From NCBI GenBank assembly GCA_946223375.1, contig CAMICU010000129.1, forward strand, positions 1-9,858: 9,858 bases of DNA, read 5' to 3'. The position numbers and the translations under genes were made by a program. The notes below the pieces were generated by a model, which saw only the letters and a program-made list of their open reading frames with translations, was not told the origin of the DNA and made no database searches. Every line of letters starts with the position of its first letter. Within the stretch, counting starts at the first letter, position 1. Below are positions 1 through 6,350 of this stretch, one piece after another. The DNA is from an uncultured Stenotrophomonas sp. (lineage in GTDB: Bacteria; Pseudomonadota; Gammaproteobacteria; Xanthomonadales; Xanthomonadaceae).

Positions 1-2
1 TC

Positions 3-1283
3 GCCGCGGGTGCGCGCTTCGCCGTCGGCAGCCGGGTGCAGGGCCTGCGCGGGGTACGCGTGGAGCTGCTCGATCCTTCCGGTCACCGTGCCGACCTCGC
101 CGTTCCCGATGCTGCCGGCGGCGTGCGCCTGCATGCCAGCGCGCGCGACGTGGGCGATTCCAGCTTCACGCTGCGCGTGCTGGACGGCGCCGGCAAGGTG
201 CTCGACCAGTTGCCGGTACCGGTGCGCGTGCAGGCCGTGCCGGCACCGTCGCTGCGGCTGCTGGCCGCCGCGCCCGGGCCGGAACTGAAGTACCTGCAGC
301 GCTGGGCCGCCGATGCCGGCGCCACGCTGCAGACCGGCATCCAGGTCGGTGGCGGCGTGCAGATCGGCGATGCTCCGGCCGCGCTCGATGCCGCCAGCCT
401 GGCCAGGCTCGACCTGCTGCTGCTCGACGAACGCCGGCTGGCCGCGTTGTCCGTGGCACAGCGCAACGGCATCGCCGCGGCGATGCGTGCCGGGCTTGGC
501 GTGCTGGTCCGGATGACCGGTCCGCTGGATGCCCCGGCGCGCCGTGCGCTGCACGAGTGGGGGCTGGCCACCCGTGAGGGCGAGCGCACCGCGACGATCG
601 CGCTGGCCGGGCAGGCCGCCGTGCAGGACGACGACACCGCCGTGGCCACAGCGCAGCTCATCGAACGCTTCAATCTCGGCTTTACCGGCAGTGACGTGGT
701 GCCGCTGCTGCAGGCCGCCGACGGCAGCGCCATCGGCGGCTGGCGCGCGGTCGGCCAGGGCCGCCTCGGCGTACTGCCGGTCAGCGACAGCTACACGCTG
801 GTGCTGGGCGGGCAAGCGGCGCGCCATGCGGAACTGTGGAACGACGTGCTGGCAACATTGGCGCGGCCGTTGCCTGCCACATCGATGCCTGCCGTGCCGG
901 GCTGGGGTTGGAGCAACGAGCGAAACACGCTGTGTGGCCTGCCGCCACGCATCCAGGCCATCGCCGCCGATGGCACGGGTGTCGATCTGTTGCCCGATCC
1001 GGCAGCCGGCAACTGCAGCGGATGGTGGCCGACGCAACCAGGCTGGCACACATTGGTTGCCGGCGAAGCACGCACAACGATGCTGCTGCTCTACCCCGCA
1101 CAGGCGGTTGCCCTGCATACGCAGCAGATGCGTGAGGCGACATCCGCATTGCGTGGCAGCGATGGTCCGGGCAACGTCATCCACGTCGACGTTCCGGGGG
1201 AACGTTGGCTTTGGTTGCTCGCCTTCATCCTGGTCAGCGCATTGTCGTGGTGGCTGGAACGACGCAGGCCACGAAGCCCGTAG
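3..1283 (+). CDS. Membrane-anchored extracytoplasmic protein, GATase1-like, 5'-partial
   Basis: The reading frame is open to the left edge, so the true start lies outside the window; the internal GTG at 36 is not a credible start. The visible part has a beta-rich stretch in its first 80 residues or so. It is followed by an alpha/beta region with short hydrophobic strands (LRLLAAAPG, LDLLLLDERR, GLGVLVRMTGP) that reads like the class I glutamine-amidotransferase-like domain found in proteins of MoxR/BatA-type clusters; no catalytic triad is evident. Near the C terminus is one hydrophobic helix (about 1206-1256, WLWLLAFILVSALSWW) followed by an ERRRPR basic tail, so the bulk should be periplasmic with a short cytoplasmic end. 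Two Cys (LCGLPP and GNCSGWW) could form a disulfide. The stop TAG at 1281-1283 is part of a GTAG repeat. The gene is certain; the family assignment is an inference from domain pattern, and the function is unknown. Confidence 0.75.
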   Translation, partial: AAGARFAVGSRVQGLRGVRVELLDPSGHRADLAVPDAAGGVRLHASARDVGDSSFTLRVLDGAGKVLDQLPVPVRVQAVPAPSLRLLAAAPGPELKYLQRWAADAGATLQTGIQVGGGVQIGDAPAALDAASLARLDLLLLDERRLAALSVAQRNGIAAAMRAGLGVLVRMTGPLDAPARRALHEWGLATREGERTATIALAGQAAVQDDDTAVATAQLIERFNLGFTGSDVVPLLQAADGSAIGGWRAVGQGRLGVLPVSDSYTLVLGGQAARHAELWNDVLATLARPLPATSMPAVPGWGWSNERNTLCGLPPRIQAIAADGTGVDLLPDPAAGNCSGWWPTQPGWHTLVAGEARTTMLLLYPAQAVALHTQQMREATSALRGSDGPGNVIHVDVPGERWLWLLAFILVSALSWWLERRRPRSP

Positions 1284-1346
1284 AGCGGAGCCACGCTCCG
1301 CTGAAGCATTCCCGCTAAAGCCTCTGCCGACCACCTATGGCACTAC
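1280..1346. repeat. SMAG/REP dimer 1 (head-to-head GTAG palindromes)
   Basis: The forward unit starts with GTAG at 1280-1283 and has a perfect 8-bp stem, AGCGGAGC (1284-1291) with GCTCCGCT (1295-1302), and a 3-nt loop. After a 20-odd nt spacer comes a degenerate reverse unit that ends in CTAC at 1343-1346 (TGCC and GGCA as remnant stem ends). The GTAG terminus plus short stem matches the S. maltophilia SMAG family. The element begins inside the stop codon of the upstream gene. Immediately after it, 1331-1341 and 1348-1358 form an 11-bp inverted repeat with one mismatch, so several alternative folds are possible. It may act as a transcription end or mRNA stabiliser for the upstream gene, but this is inferred. 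Confidence 0.8.
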
Positions 1347-1370
1347 CGCCATACGTGGACGCAGACATCG

Positions 1371-1438
1371 GTAGAGCGGAGCCATGCTCCGCTGAAGCAA
1401 TCCCGGTAAAGCCTCTGCCGAGCATAGCTCGGCACTAC
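1371..1438. repeat. SMAG/REP dimer 2
   Basis: The forward unit has GTAG at 1371-1374 and stem AGCGGAGC (1375-1382) with GCTCCGCT (1386-1393), loop CAT. The reverse unit has stem TGCCGAGC (1416-1423) with GCTCGGCA (1427-1434), loop ATA, then CTAC at 1435-1438. The two halves belong to different stem subfamilies. The first 51 bases (1371-1421) differ from 1280-1330 at only three positions, so dimers 1 and 2 are tandem copies offset by about 91 bp. The rest of the 1284-1598 spacer holds a small hairpin (1448-1462) and the amidase leader; no gene was seen in it. Confidence 0.85.
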
Positions 1439-1447
1439 AGACGACGA

Positions 1448-1462
1448 ATGGCGTTTCGCCAT
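1448..1462. repeat. Small hairpin in amidase leader
   Basis: ATGGCG (1448-1453) and CGCCAT (1457-1462) pair around a TTT loop. It lies just after the second SMAG dimer and about 135 bp upstream of the amidase start. It could be a relic of another REP unit or part of the 5' leader. No T-tract follows, so an intrinsic terminator is not supported. Confidence 0.4.
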
Positions 1463-1598
1463 GTTGTGACCGACATCACCTCGACAATGCACAGCGGTCT
1501 GCACTGCGCGCATCGCGGGTGGAAACCTTCACCCGGGGCGTCGTTGTCTCCCGTAGAACGGCAGCCACAGGGGGAATCTCAACCAAGGGGTCCACACG

Positions 1599-3509
1599 AT
1601 GATGCATCGCCATGCCGCAGTGCTGCTGTCTGCCGTCATCACCAGTCTCGTGACCGCACCAGCCTTCGCCCAGTCCAGCTTCAACCCGGCCGCCTCGCTG
1701 GATGCGCGGTTGAATGCCGAGGAAGCCCGCCTCGCTCCGCAACGGGCCCTGTACCGGCGTTATTTCCAGCAGGCCTACCGCCGCTACCCCTCCATCCCCG
1801 CCGGCACGCTGGAGGCGATGGCCTACGTGCAGAGTCGCTGGTCGAACCTGCAACCGGCCGCCACGCAGGATGCCGAACACCTGCGCATGCCACCGTCATG
1901 GGGGGTGATGGGCCTGTACGCCGGCGGTGGCTTCGCCAACCAGGTCGAGGAGGGCGCACGCCTGCTCGGGGTCAGCGCCGAGGCCGTGCGCACCCAGCCG
2001 GCCAGCAACATCCTTGCTGCCGCGGCGTTGCTGGATGCGCAGATCCGCCAGGACATCCCTTCGGCCGCCAGCACCGCACCGTCGGCCGAAGCCATCCGCC
2101 CTGCCTTGATGCGCTATGCCGGCTTCGCCCCTGCTGCCACATCGGCAGCGTTGAAGGCTGGCGGCATCGAGGACTATGCGCGCACCAGCTTTGCCTACGA
2201 CGTGCTGCTGGCGCAGGACCGCGGCGTCAATGACCGCGGCATCGTGGTGCCCGAACGCGCCATCGCCTGGGAAGACGCGTTCGACGCGCCACGGCTGGTG
2301 CTGCTGCGTGCACCGATGGTGCGTTTGGATGTTGCGCGTGATCGGGTCGAAACGGAGGCCTTCCGCATCGATCCGCTCAGCGAAACCCTGCAGACACGTG
2401 CAGGCACCCAGGTCAGCCCGCTGCTTGATGCCACCATCCAGAGCACCGACTACGGCCCGGCGATCTGGAGTGCCGCGTCCGCTTCCAACTATTCGGCCTC
2501 GCGTTCTGCCGCGATCAGCGCGGTGACCGTGCACACCACGCAGGGCAGCTATGCCGGCACCATTTCCTGGTTCAAGAACGCCAGCGCGCAGGTCAGCGCG
2601 CACTATGTGATCCGTTCCTCCGATGGCCAGGTCACGCAGATGGTGCGCGACGCGCATACCGCCTGGCATGTGGGCAGCCAGAACAGCTACACGCTGGGCA
2701 TCGAGCACGAAGGCTTTGTCGACAACAGCGCGTGGTACACCAATGCGATGTACGAGGCCTCGGCCGCGCTGGTGCGCAACTTCTGCGCCAAGTACAGCGC
2801 GATCAGCTGTACCAGTGCCTACAGCGGCGCGGCCAGCAGCGGCATCAACGTGTTGCCCACCAGCGTCAAGATCAAGGGCCACCAGCACTACAGCGGGCAG
2901 ACACATACGGACCCGGGCATCAACTGGAACTGGTCCAAGTACTACGCGCTGATCAACCCCGGCACCGGCGGTGGCACCACTACCTTCCTGGACCGCTTCG
3001 AGAGCAGCGTCGGGCATTTCGATACCAGCCCCACCTATTCGGGCAGCACCACCGGTATCAGCACCGCGTCCAGCGCCAGCCGCGACTGCACCACGCAGAA
3101 GAACGGCAGCTGCTCGCTGCGCGTGCTGTTGAAGGATGACACCGGCAGCAGCGCGAACTGGGAGGTACGCTTGTTGTCCAGCAGCGGCACCCCGGCCAAC
3201 AACACCGCATTGACCAGAAGCAACGGCGTGCTGGGCTTCTGGGTGTGGAGTGGCGGCAGCGGCACCAGCGTGGGCGTCGGCATCGATGACAGCGACGGCA
3301 CCGAGCGCTCGACCAGCAGATCCATCGCGGCCAATGTGTGGACCTACGTTTCCTGGTCGCTGGACGATGCCGCGCAGTGGAACGCCTGGGTGGGTGGCAA
3401 TGGCACGATCACCGCCAGCAGCGTCAAGCTCGACGCGGTCTGGCTGTACCACGCCAACACCGCCTACGAGCTCAACGTCTATATCGACGACGTGCAGATC
3501 ACGAACTGA
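1599..3509 (+). CDS. Secreted zinc N-acetylmuramoyl-L-alanine amidase (Amidase_2), multidomain
   Basis: Expected to cleave the amide bond between N-acetylmuramic acid and the stem peptide of peptidoglycan outside the cytoplasm. The start at 1599 has AAGGGG at 1585-1590 with 8-nt spacing; a second ATG follows at once. Residues 1-24 form a signal peptide ending AFA|QSS. Residues about 30-150 resemble an SLT/lysozyme-like helical domain (MAYVQSRW at 74-81, WGVMGL at 101-106, NILAAAALL from 137), but Gln78 stands where transglycosylases have catalytic Glu. The Amidase_2 domain covers about 300-450: likely zinc ligands are His312 (VTVHTT), His428 (KGHQHY) and Asp438 (HTDPG), with Glu369 or Glu371 (LGIEHEG) as catalytic acid. 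Cys396/Cys404 could pair. A Gly/Thr-rich linker (about 455-463) leads to a Ser/Thr/Gly-rich, probably beta-sandwich module (464-636), perhaps for carbohydrate or wall binding. It is long for an amidase. The amidase call is firm; the flanking domains are inferred. It stands alone between REP clusters. Confidence 0.9.
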   Translation: MMHRHAAVLLSAVITSLVTAPAFAQSSFNPAASLDARLNAEEARLAPQRALYRRYFQQAYRRYPSIPAGTLEAMAYVQSRWSNLQPAATQDAEHLRMPPSWGVMGLYAGGGFANQVEEGARLLGVSAEAVRTQPASNILAAAALLDAQIRQDIPSAASTAPSAEAIRPALMRYAGFAPAATSAALKAGGIEDYARTSFAYDVLLAQDRGVNDRGIVVPERAIAWEDAFDAPRLVLLRAPMVRLDVARDRVETEAFRIDPLSETLQTRAGTQVSPLLDATIQSTDYGPAIWSAASASNYSASRSAAISAVTVHTTQGSYAGTISWFKNASAQVSAHYVIRSSDGQVTQMVRDAHTAWHVGSQNSYTLGIEHEGFVDNSAWYTNAMYEASAALVRNFCAKYSAISCTSAYSGAASSGINVLPTSVKIKGHQHYSGQTHTDPGINWNWSKYYALINPGTGGGTTTFLDRFESSVGHFDTSPTYSGSTTGISTASSASRDCTTQKNGSCSLRVLLKDDTGSSANWEVRLLSSSGTPANNTALTRSNGVLGFWVWSGGSGTSVGVGIDDSDGTERSTSRSIAANVWTYVSWSLDDAAQWNAWVGGNGTITASSVKLDAVWLYHANTAYELNVYIDDVQITN

Positions 3510-3529
3510 TTCGCGCTGAGGCAGGGCCT

Positions 3530-3549
3530 GTAGGAGCGGCCCCGGCCGC
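3530..3549. repeat. REP unit, GTAGGAGCGG type, forward
   Basis: GTAG at 3530-3533 is followed by stem GCGGCC (3536-3541) and GGCCGC (3544-3549). It lies 20 bp after the amidase stop. The stem sequence differs from the AGCGGAGC type upstream of the amidase, so it is a second REP subfamily. It may serve as a 3'-end stabiliser of the amidase mRNA. Confidence 0.65.
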
Positions 3550-3625
3550 GAAGCTGACGCAGCAACAGCAGCCAGACGTTCATGCAATCGCACGATGCAT
3601 GTGGGCATCCAGCCCGGCCAGCGTC

Positions 3626-3645
3626 GCGGCTCACGCCGCTCCTAC
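3626..3645. repeat. REP unit, GTAGGAGCGG type, reverse
   Basis: Stem GCGGC (3626-3630) and GCCGC (3635-3639) with loop TCAC is followed by TCCTAC ending at 3645, the reverse complement of GTAGGA. It faces the unit at 3530-3549 across about 75 bp, making a loose head-to-head pair as is usual for REP dimers. Confidence 0.65.
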
Positions 3646-3676
3646 AGCTTCTTGCTGACGCTTCATGGGAGCATCA

Positions 3677-3695
3677 CGGCCTGCGCCGCTCCTAC
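3677..3695. repeat. REP unit, degenerate reverse copy
   Basis: CGGC (3677-3680) and GCCG (3685-3688) flank a CTGC loop, followed by CTCCTAC ending at 3695. The 3' part, GCCGCTCCTAC, is identical to the preceding reverse unit, which indicates a third copy of the same subfamily with a shortened 5' arm. The stretch 3696-3780 between this copy and the next repeat shows no gene or clear motif. Confidence 0.5.
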
Positions 3696-3784
3696 GTTGC
3701 GGACTTCACAGGCTGGAATGCGGTGCAGGAACTTCAACGCTATCGGTGCAACCGCAAAGCGGCAGCACGGCGGAGCGGTACCAC

Positions 3785-3823
3785 GCTCGGCCGGGGCTTT
3801 ATCAGGAACGCCCCCGGCCGAGC
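3785..3823. terminator. 12-bp inverted repeat between convergent genes, possible bidirectional terminator
   Basis: GCTCGGCCGGGG (3785-3796) is perfectly complementary to CCCCGGCCGAGC (3812-3823), with a 15-nt loop. It sits about 35 bp past the stop of the minus-strand peptidase and downstream of the plus-strand amidase, the expected place for a shared transcript end. There is no T-run on either side, so classical intrinsic termination is doubtful. The right arm overlaps a SMAG-like unit, CGAGC-ATG-GCTCG (3819-3831), that ends in CTAC at 3835-3838, so the structure may simply be a REP composite. Confidence 0.45.
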
Positions 3824-3838
3824 ATGGCTCGACACTAC
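3819..3838. repeat. SMAG unit, reverse
   Basis: CGAGC (3819-3823) and GCTCG (3827-3831) with loop ATG, then ACAC and CTAC at 3835-3838. It is closely related to the reverse half of dimer 2 (CCGAGC-ATA-GCTCGG ... CTAC), so both REP subfamilies of this window meet in the amidase/peptidase spacer. It lies 20 bp beyond the peptidase stop codon. Confidence 0.6.
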
Positions 3839-3858
3839 CGTGGTGTCGTCAGATGCGG

Positions 3859-5778
3859 TTACTTCCTCGCGCTGAGGATCGGCGTCAGGTAATCGGTGCT
3901 GCCCTCGATGCGCTCCAGCACCGGGTAACGCAGCCCGCCGTGGTAGTCGATGCTCAGCGTGCGGTACACGTCCATCTCCTTCACCAGCAGGCGGATCGGC
4001 TGCGTGCCGTTCCGGGCCGCGCGCACCGCTTCCTCCAGCTCGTCGGCGCTGTACTGCAGGTCGTTGACCGCCAGCACCTGCATGCCGCTGCCGATCCCGG
4101 CGTTGAAGGCAGCGCTGTCCCAGCGCACATCGCCGACCTTGCCGGCGCCATCCAATGACAGGCCCAGCGAGTAGATGAAATTGGCGCCACGGCCCTTCAT
4201 CGTCGCCCGGTAATAGGCACTGGGCGTGTCCTTGTAGACCAACCGCCAACCCGCGGCCTCGATGCCGCCGGTCAGGCCGGTCCGGCGTTGCAGACGGTCG
4301 GCGAGAAAGCCCGCCCAGTCACCCGTGGGCTGCACCTGTTCCAGCGTGGCCACCACGTCCTCGAACGTATAGGTATCCGGGCGCTCCCACTGGCCATCGT
4401 TGTTGCCGAAGAACGCCTTGGCGAAATCGTCCAGGCTGCGCTTGCCGGCACTGAGCCTGCGGATGCGCACGTCCGCCTCCAGCCACAGCATCTGTCCGCC
4501 CTGGTAGTAGTCCTCGCTCATCTGGTAGCCGCGGTACGGCTTGGGCTTGCGGCGGGCGATCACCGGATCGTTGGTGGTATCGCCCAGCGAACGCCACTCC
4601 AGGCCCGGGCGGTTGTCGGCATAGGTCGCCGCCACCAGGGCCAGCGCATCGCGCGAGGCGTCGAGCGGACGGATGCCGGAGCGAGCGGTCAGCACGTTGC
4701 CCCAGTACTGGGTCTGCCCTTCGTAGACCCACAGCAGGCTGCCCTGCATCGGCACGTTGTAATGCAGCGTGGCCAGGTCGGCCGGGCGCCGGTACTTGCC
4801 GTCCCAAGAATGGGTGTACTCGTGGCCGAGCAGGTCGCTGCTGCCGACCTTGGCATCCCAGCCGCTGAAGTAATCACGGTCCTCGCTGTTCTCGCTGGAG
4901 CGCTGGTGCTCCAGGCCGATGCCACCGAGCTGGCTGGTCACCGCGAACAGGAAATCGTAGTGATCGTAATGCTCGGCACCGAACAGCTTGCGGGCCTGGG
5001 TGACCAGCGCGCGGTGCTGGGCGATGTGCTCGGGCTTGGCCTCCAGGTCCTTGGCGCGGTCGGCAAATACATTCAGGCGCACCGGGCGTGTGCCCGAGGG
5101 GGCGAGATCGAACATGCGGTGGTAGCGACCTGCGAACACCGGCGAGTCGACCAGGATCTCAAGGTTGGTGGGGGCGTAGTGCACGGTGTCGCCGTCACGG
5201 CGCGCGACCGTCAACGCACTGGCTGCCTCCCATCCCTGCGGGTAGCGCGCACTGGCCTGGTAGGTGATCGCGTGCGCGGCGTGCCCGGCCGGATACAGCA
5301 CCATCGCGTTCCACTGCAGGTTGAGCATGTTCGGCGTCATCACCGTGCGGCCCTGCGCCGCATCGGTGGGACTGAGGAACTGGTACTCCATGCGCAGCTC
5401 GGTGGCACCTTCAGGCACCTGCACGTTGAAGGTGTAGACATCGAGCGGATCGCGCATCCATTCCAGGCGCTGGCCATTGGCGGTGATGACCAGGCCGGCG
5501 AGTTTCTCGATCTGGCCGGTCGGCGAATGGCTGCCCGGCAGCCATGCCGGGTAATGGAAACGCTGCAGCCCACCGCGTACCGGCAGCGTCTGCCGCACCT
5601 TGAACACGCGCTGGCCCAGGTCGGTCGCATCCACGTCCAGCACGATCGTGCCCGGGTAGGCGGCTTGGCTGATGGCGACGCCGCGTGCGTCGGTGTCCGG
5701 CACGTCCGGTGCCGCGTTCGCCACGCCCATGGCGCTCACCAGTGCCAGACCCAGCACTGCAGGACGGAATACGCGCAT
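3859..5778 (-). CDS. Exported M61-family metallopeptidase (glycyl aminopeptidase type) with PDZ domain
   Basis: A zinc peptidase of family M61, whose characterised members release N-terminal Gly/Ala; the substrate here is unknown. The start at 5778 gives 639 residues and is preferred because AGAGGG (5792-5787) lies 8 nt upstream and the protein then begins with a clean signal peptide (MRVFRPAVLGL...VANA|APD, cut near residue 22). The in-frame ATGs at 5811 and 5838 lack a ribosome site and would bury the signal. A beta-rich M61 N-domain spans about 30-210. The catalytic region carries HEYTH (His319, Glu320, His323) and EGQTQYWG, with Glu353 as likely third zinc ligand. A PDZ domain covers about 530-612 (GSGMQVLAVNDLQYSADEL) and usually binds substrate C termini or regulates access. 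All key residues are present. It should act in the periplasm, is convergent with the amidase, and lies 106 bp after the HxlR gene on the same strand, too far to assume an operon. Confidence 0.92.
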   Translation of the reverse strand: MRVFRPAVLGLALVSAMGVANAAPDVPDTDARGVAISQAAYPGTIVLDVDATDLGQRVFKVRQTLPVRGGLQRFHYPAWLPGSHSPTGQIEKLAGLVITANGQRLEWMRDPLDVYTFNVQVPEGATELRMEYQFLSPTDAAQGRTVMTPNMLNLQWNAMVLYPAGHAAHAITYQASARYPQGWEAASALTVARRDGDTVHYAPTNLEILVDSPVFAGRYHRMFDLAPSGTRPVRLNVFADRAKDLEAKPEHIAQHRALVTQARKLFGAEHYDHYDFLFAVTSQLGGIGLEHQRSSENSEDRDYFSGWDAKVGSSDLLGHEYTHSWDGKYRRPADLATLHYNVPMQGSLLWVYEGQTQYWGNVLTARSGIRPLDASRDALALVAATYADNRPGLEWRSLGDTTNDPVIARRKPKPYRGYQMSEDYYQGGQMLWLEADVRIRRLSAGKRSLDDFAKAFFGNNDGQWERPDTYTFEDVVATLEQVQPTGDWAGFLADRLQRRTGLTGGIEAAGWRLVYKDTPSAYYRATMKGRGANFIYSLGLSLDGAGKVGDVRWDSAAFNAGIGSGMQVLAVNDLQYSADELEEAVRAARNGTQPIRLLVKEMDVYRTLSIDYHGGLRYPVLERIEGSTDYLTPILSARK

Positions 5779-5786
5779 CAACCAGA

Positions 5787-5792
5787 CCCTCT
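5787..5792 (-). promoter_or_regulatory. Ribosome binding site deciding the M61 peptidase start
   Basis: On the minus strand AGAGGG occurs 8 nt before the ATG at 5778. No comparable purine tract precedes the upstream in-frame ATGs at 5811 (preceded by GCGGCGCATC) or 5838. This fixes the start that yields a standard signal peptide. Confidence 0.7.
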
Positions 5793-5884
5793 GTCTATCG
5801 GAAACGGCCATGATGCGCCGCTGCCGGCGCACGGACACGGGCCGTTAGGCATGGGCCGGCCGGTCTTCCCGCGCGTTGTCCCGA

Positions 5885-6286
5885 TCAGCCGGTGCCGGCC
5901 GCGGCCCGATCCTCGCCATCGTCGGCGGTGCCCGCGCAGGCCGCCTGCGGCAGCACCTCGTCCTGCTGGGCCCGGGCATAGTCCAGCCCCCACGCGCGCA
6001 TCGCCAGCAGCACCGGCTTGAGCGTCTGCCCCAGCTCGGTCAACGCATAGTCCACGCGCGGCGGCACTTCGGCATGGACGGTGCGGTGGACGATGCCGGC
6101 CTGCTCCAGCTCGCGCAGCTGCAGCGTCAGCATGCGCTGGGTGGCCGATGGAATGGCCCGGCTCAGTTCCATGAAGCGCTTCTTCCCGCCGAGCAGGTGG
6201 AACAGCACGATCGGCTTCCAGGTGCCGCCCATGACCGACAGCGTGGTCTCCACGGCACAGCCGCTCTTGTTGTTCAGTCGTCGCAT
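5885..6286 (-). CDS. HxlR-family winged-helix transcriptional regulator
   Basis: A 133-residue protein starting MRRLNNKSGCAVE; the family's usual beginning (a Cys about ten residues in, then the G[GK]xW motif, here GGTWKPIVLFHLL) argues for the start at 6286 over the in-frame ATG at 6328. The ribosome site is weak (GGGA close to the ATG). The winged helix is visible as KKRFMELSRAIPSATQRMLTLQLRELEQAG (recognition helix about 47-60) with a wing around VPPRVDYALTELG. Cys10 occupies the place of the N-terminal redox Cys of YodB, HypR and QorR, and a second Cys is at 117, so thiol-based sensing of electrophiles or disulfide stress is plausible. It is divergent from an MDR oxidoreductase, the arrangement seen for QorR/qor2-type pairs. 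It probably binds the dyad at 6356-6384, repressing both itself and the reductase gene. The family call is firm; inducer and target are inferred. Confidence 0.88.
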   Translation of the reverse strand: MRRLNNKSGCAVETTLSVMGGTWKPIVLFHLLGGKKRFMELSRAIPSATQRMLTLQLRELEQAGIVHRTVHAEVPPRVDYALTELGQTLKPVLLAMRAWGLDYARAQQDEVLPQAACAGTADDGEDRAAAGTG

Positions 6287-6350
6287 GTTCCCGTCCGGCG
6301 TTGAGTGGAGGCGTTGCCCGCGGACCATTGCGGGCCCAGGCGATGTCCAT

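Noticed and set aside
1280..1438. CRISPR-like array
   Set aside because: There are only two repeat copies with palindromic GTAG ends, and the sequence between them is itself related; this is a REP duplication, not repeats with unique spacers.
1464..1490. Promoter for the amidase gene (TTGTGA near GACAAT)
   Set aside because: The two boxes are only 13 bp apart, too close for a sigma-70 promoter, and no better pair was found in the leader.
1337..2233. 298-codon plus-strand frame starting in the REP region
   Set aside because: It starts inside repeats and runs out of frame through the amidase signal peptide and N-terminal domain; no domain is visible.
1896..3608. 570-codon open frame on the minus strand opposite the amidase gene
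   Set aside because: It is antisense to a gene with signal peptide, ribosome site and all zinc ligands. Its translation is His/Ala/Gly/Arg-rich with no domain pattern, as expected from the complement of GC-rich coding DNA.
3582..4158. Short plus-strand frames in the amidase/M61 spacer
   Set aside because: They run through REP palindromes and into the antisense of the M61 C terminus; there is no ribosome site and no recognisable protein.
4288..6021. 577-codon open frame on the plus strand opposite the M61 gene
   Set aside because: It is a shadow of the M61 coding strand. It spans past the M61 start into the HxlR gene, lacks a ribosome site and shows only low-complexity composition.
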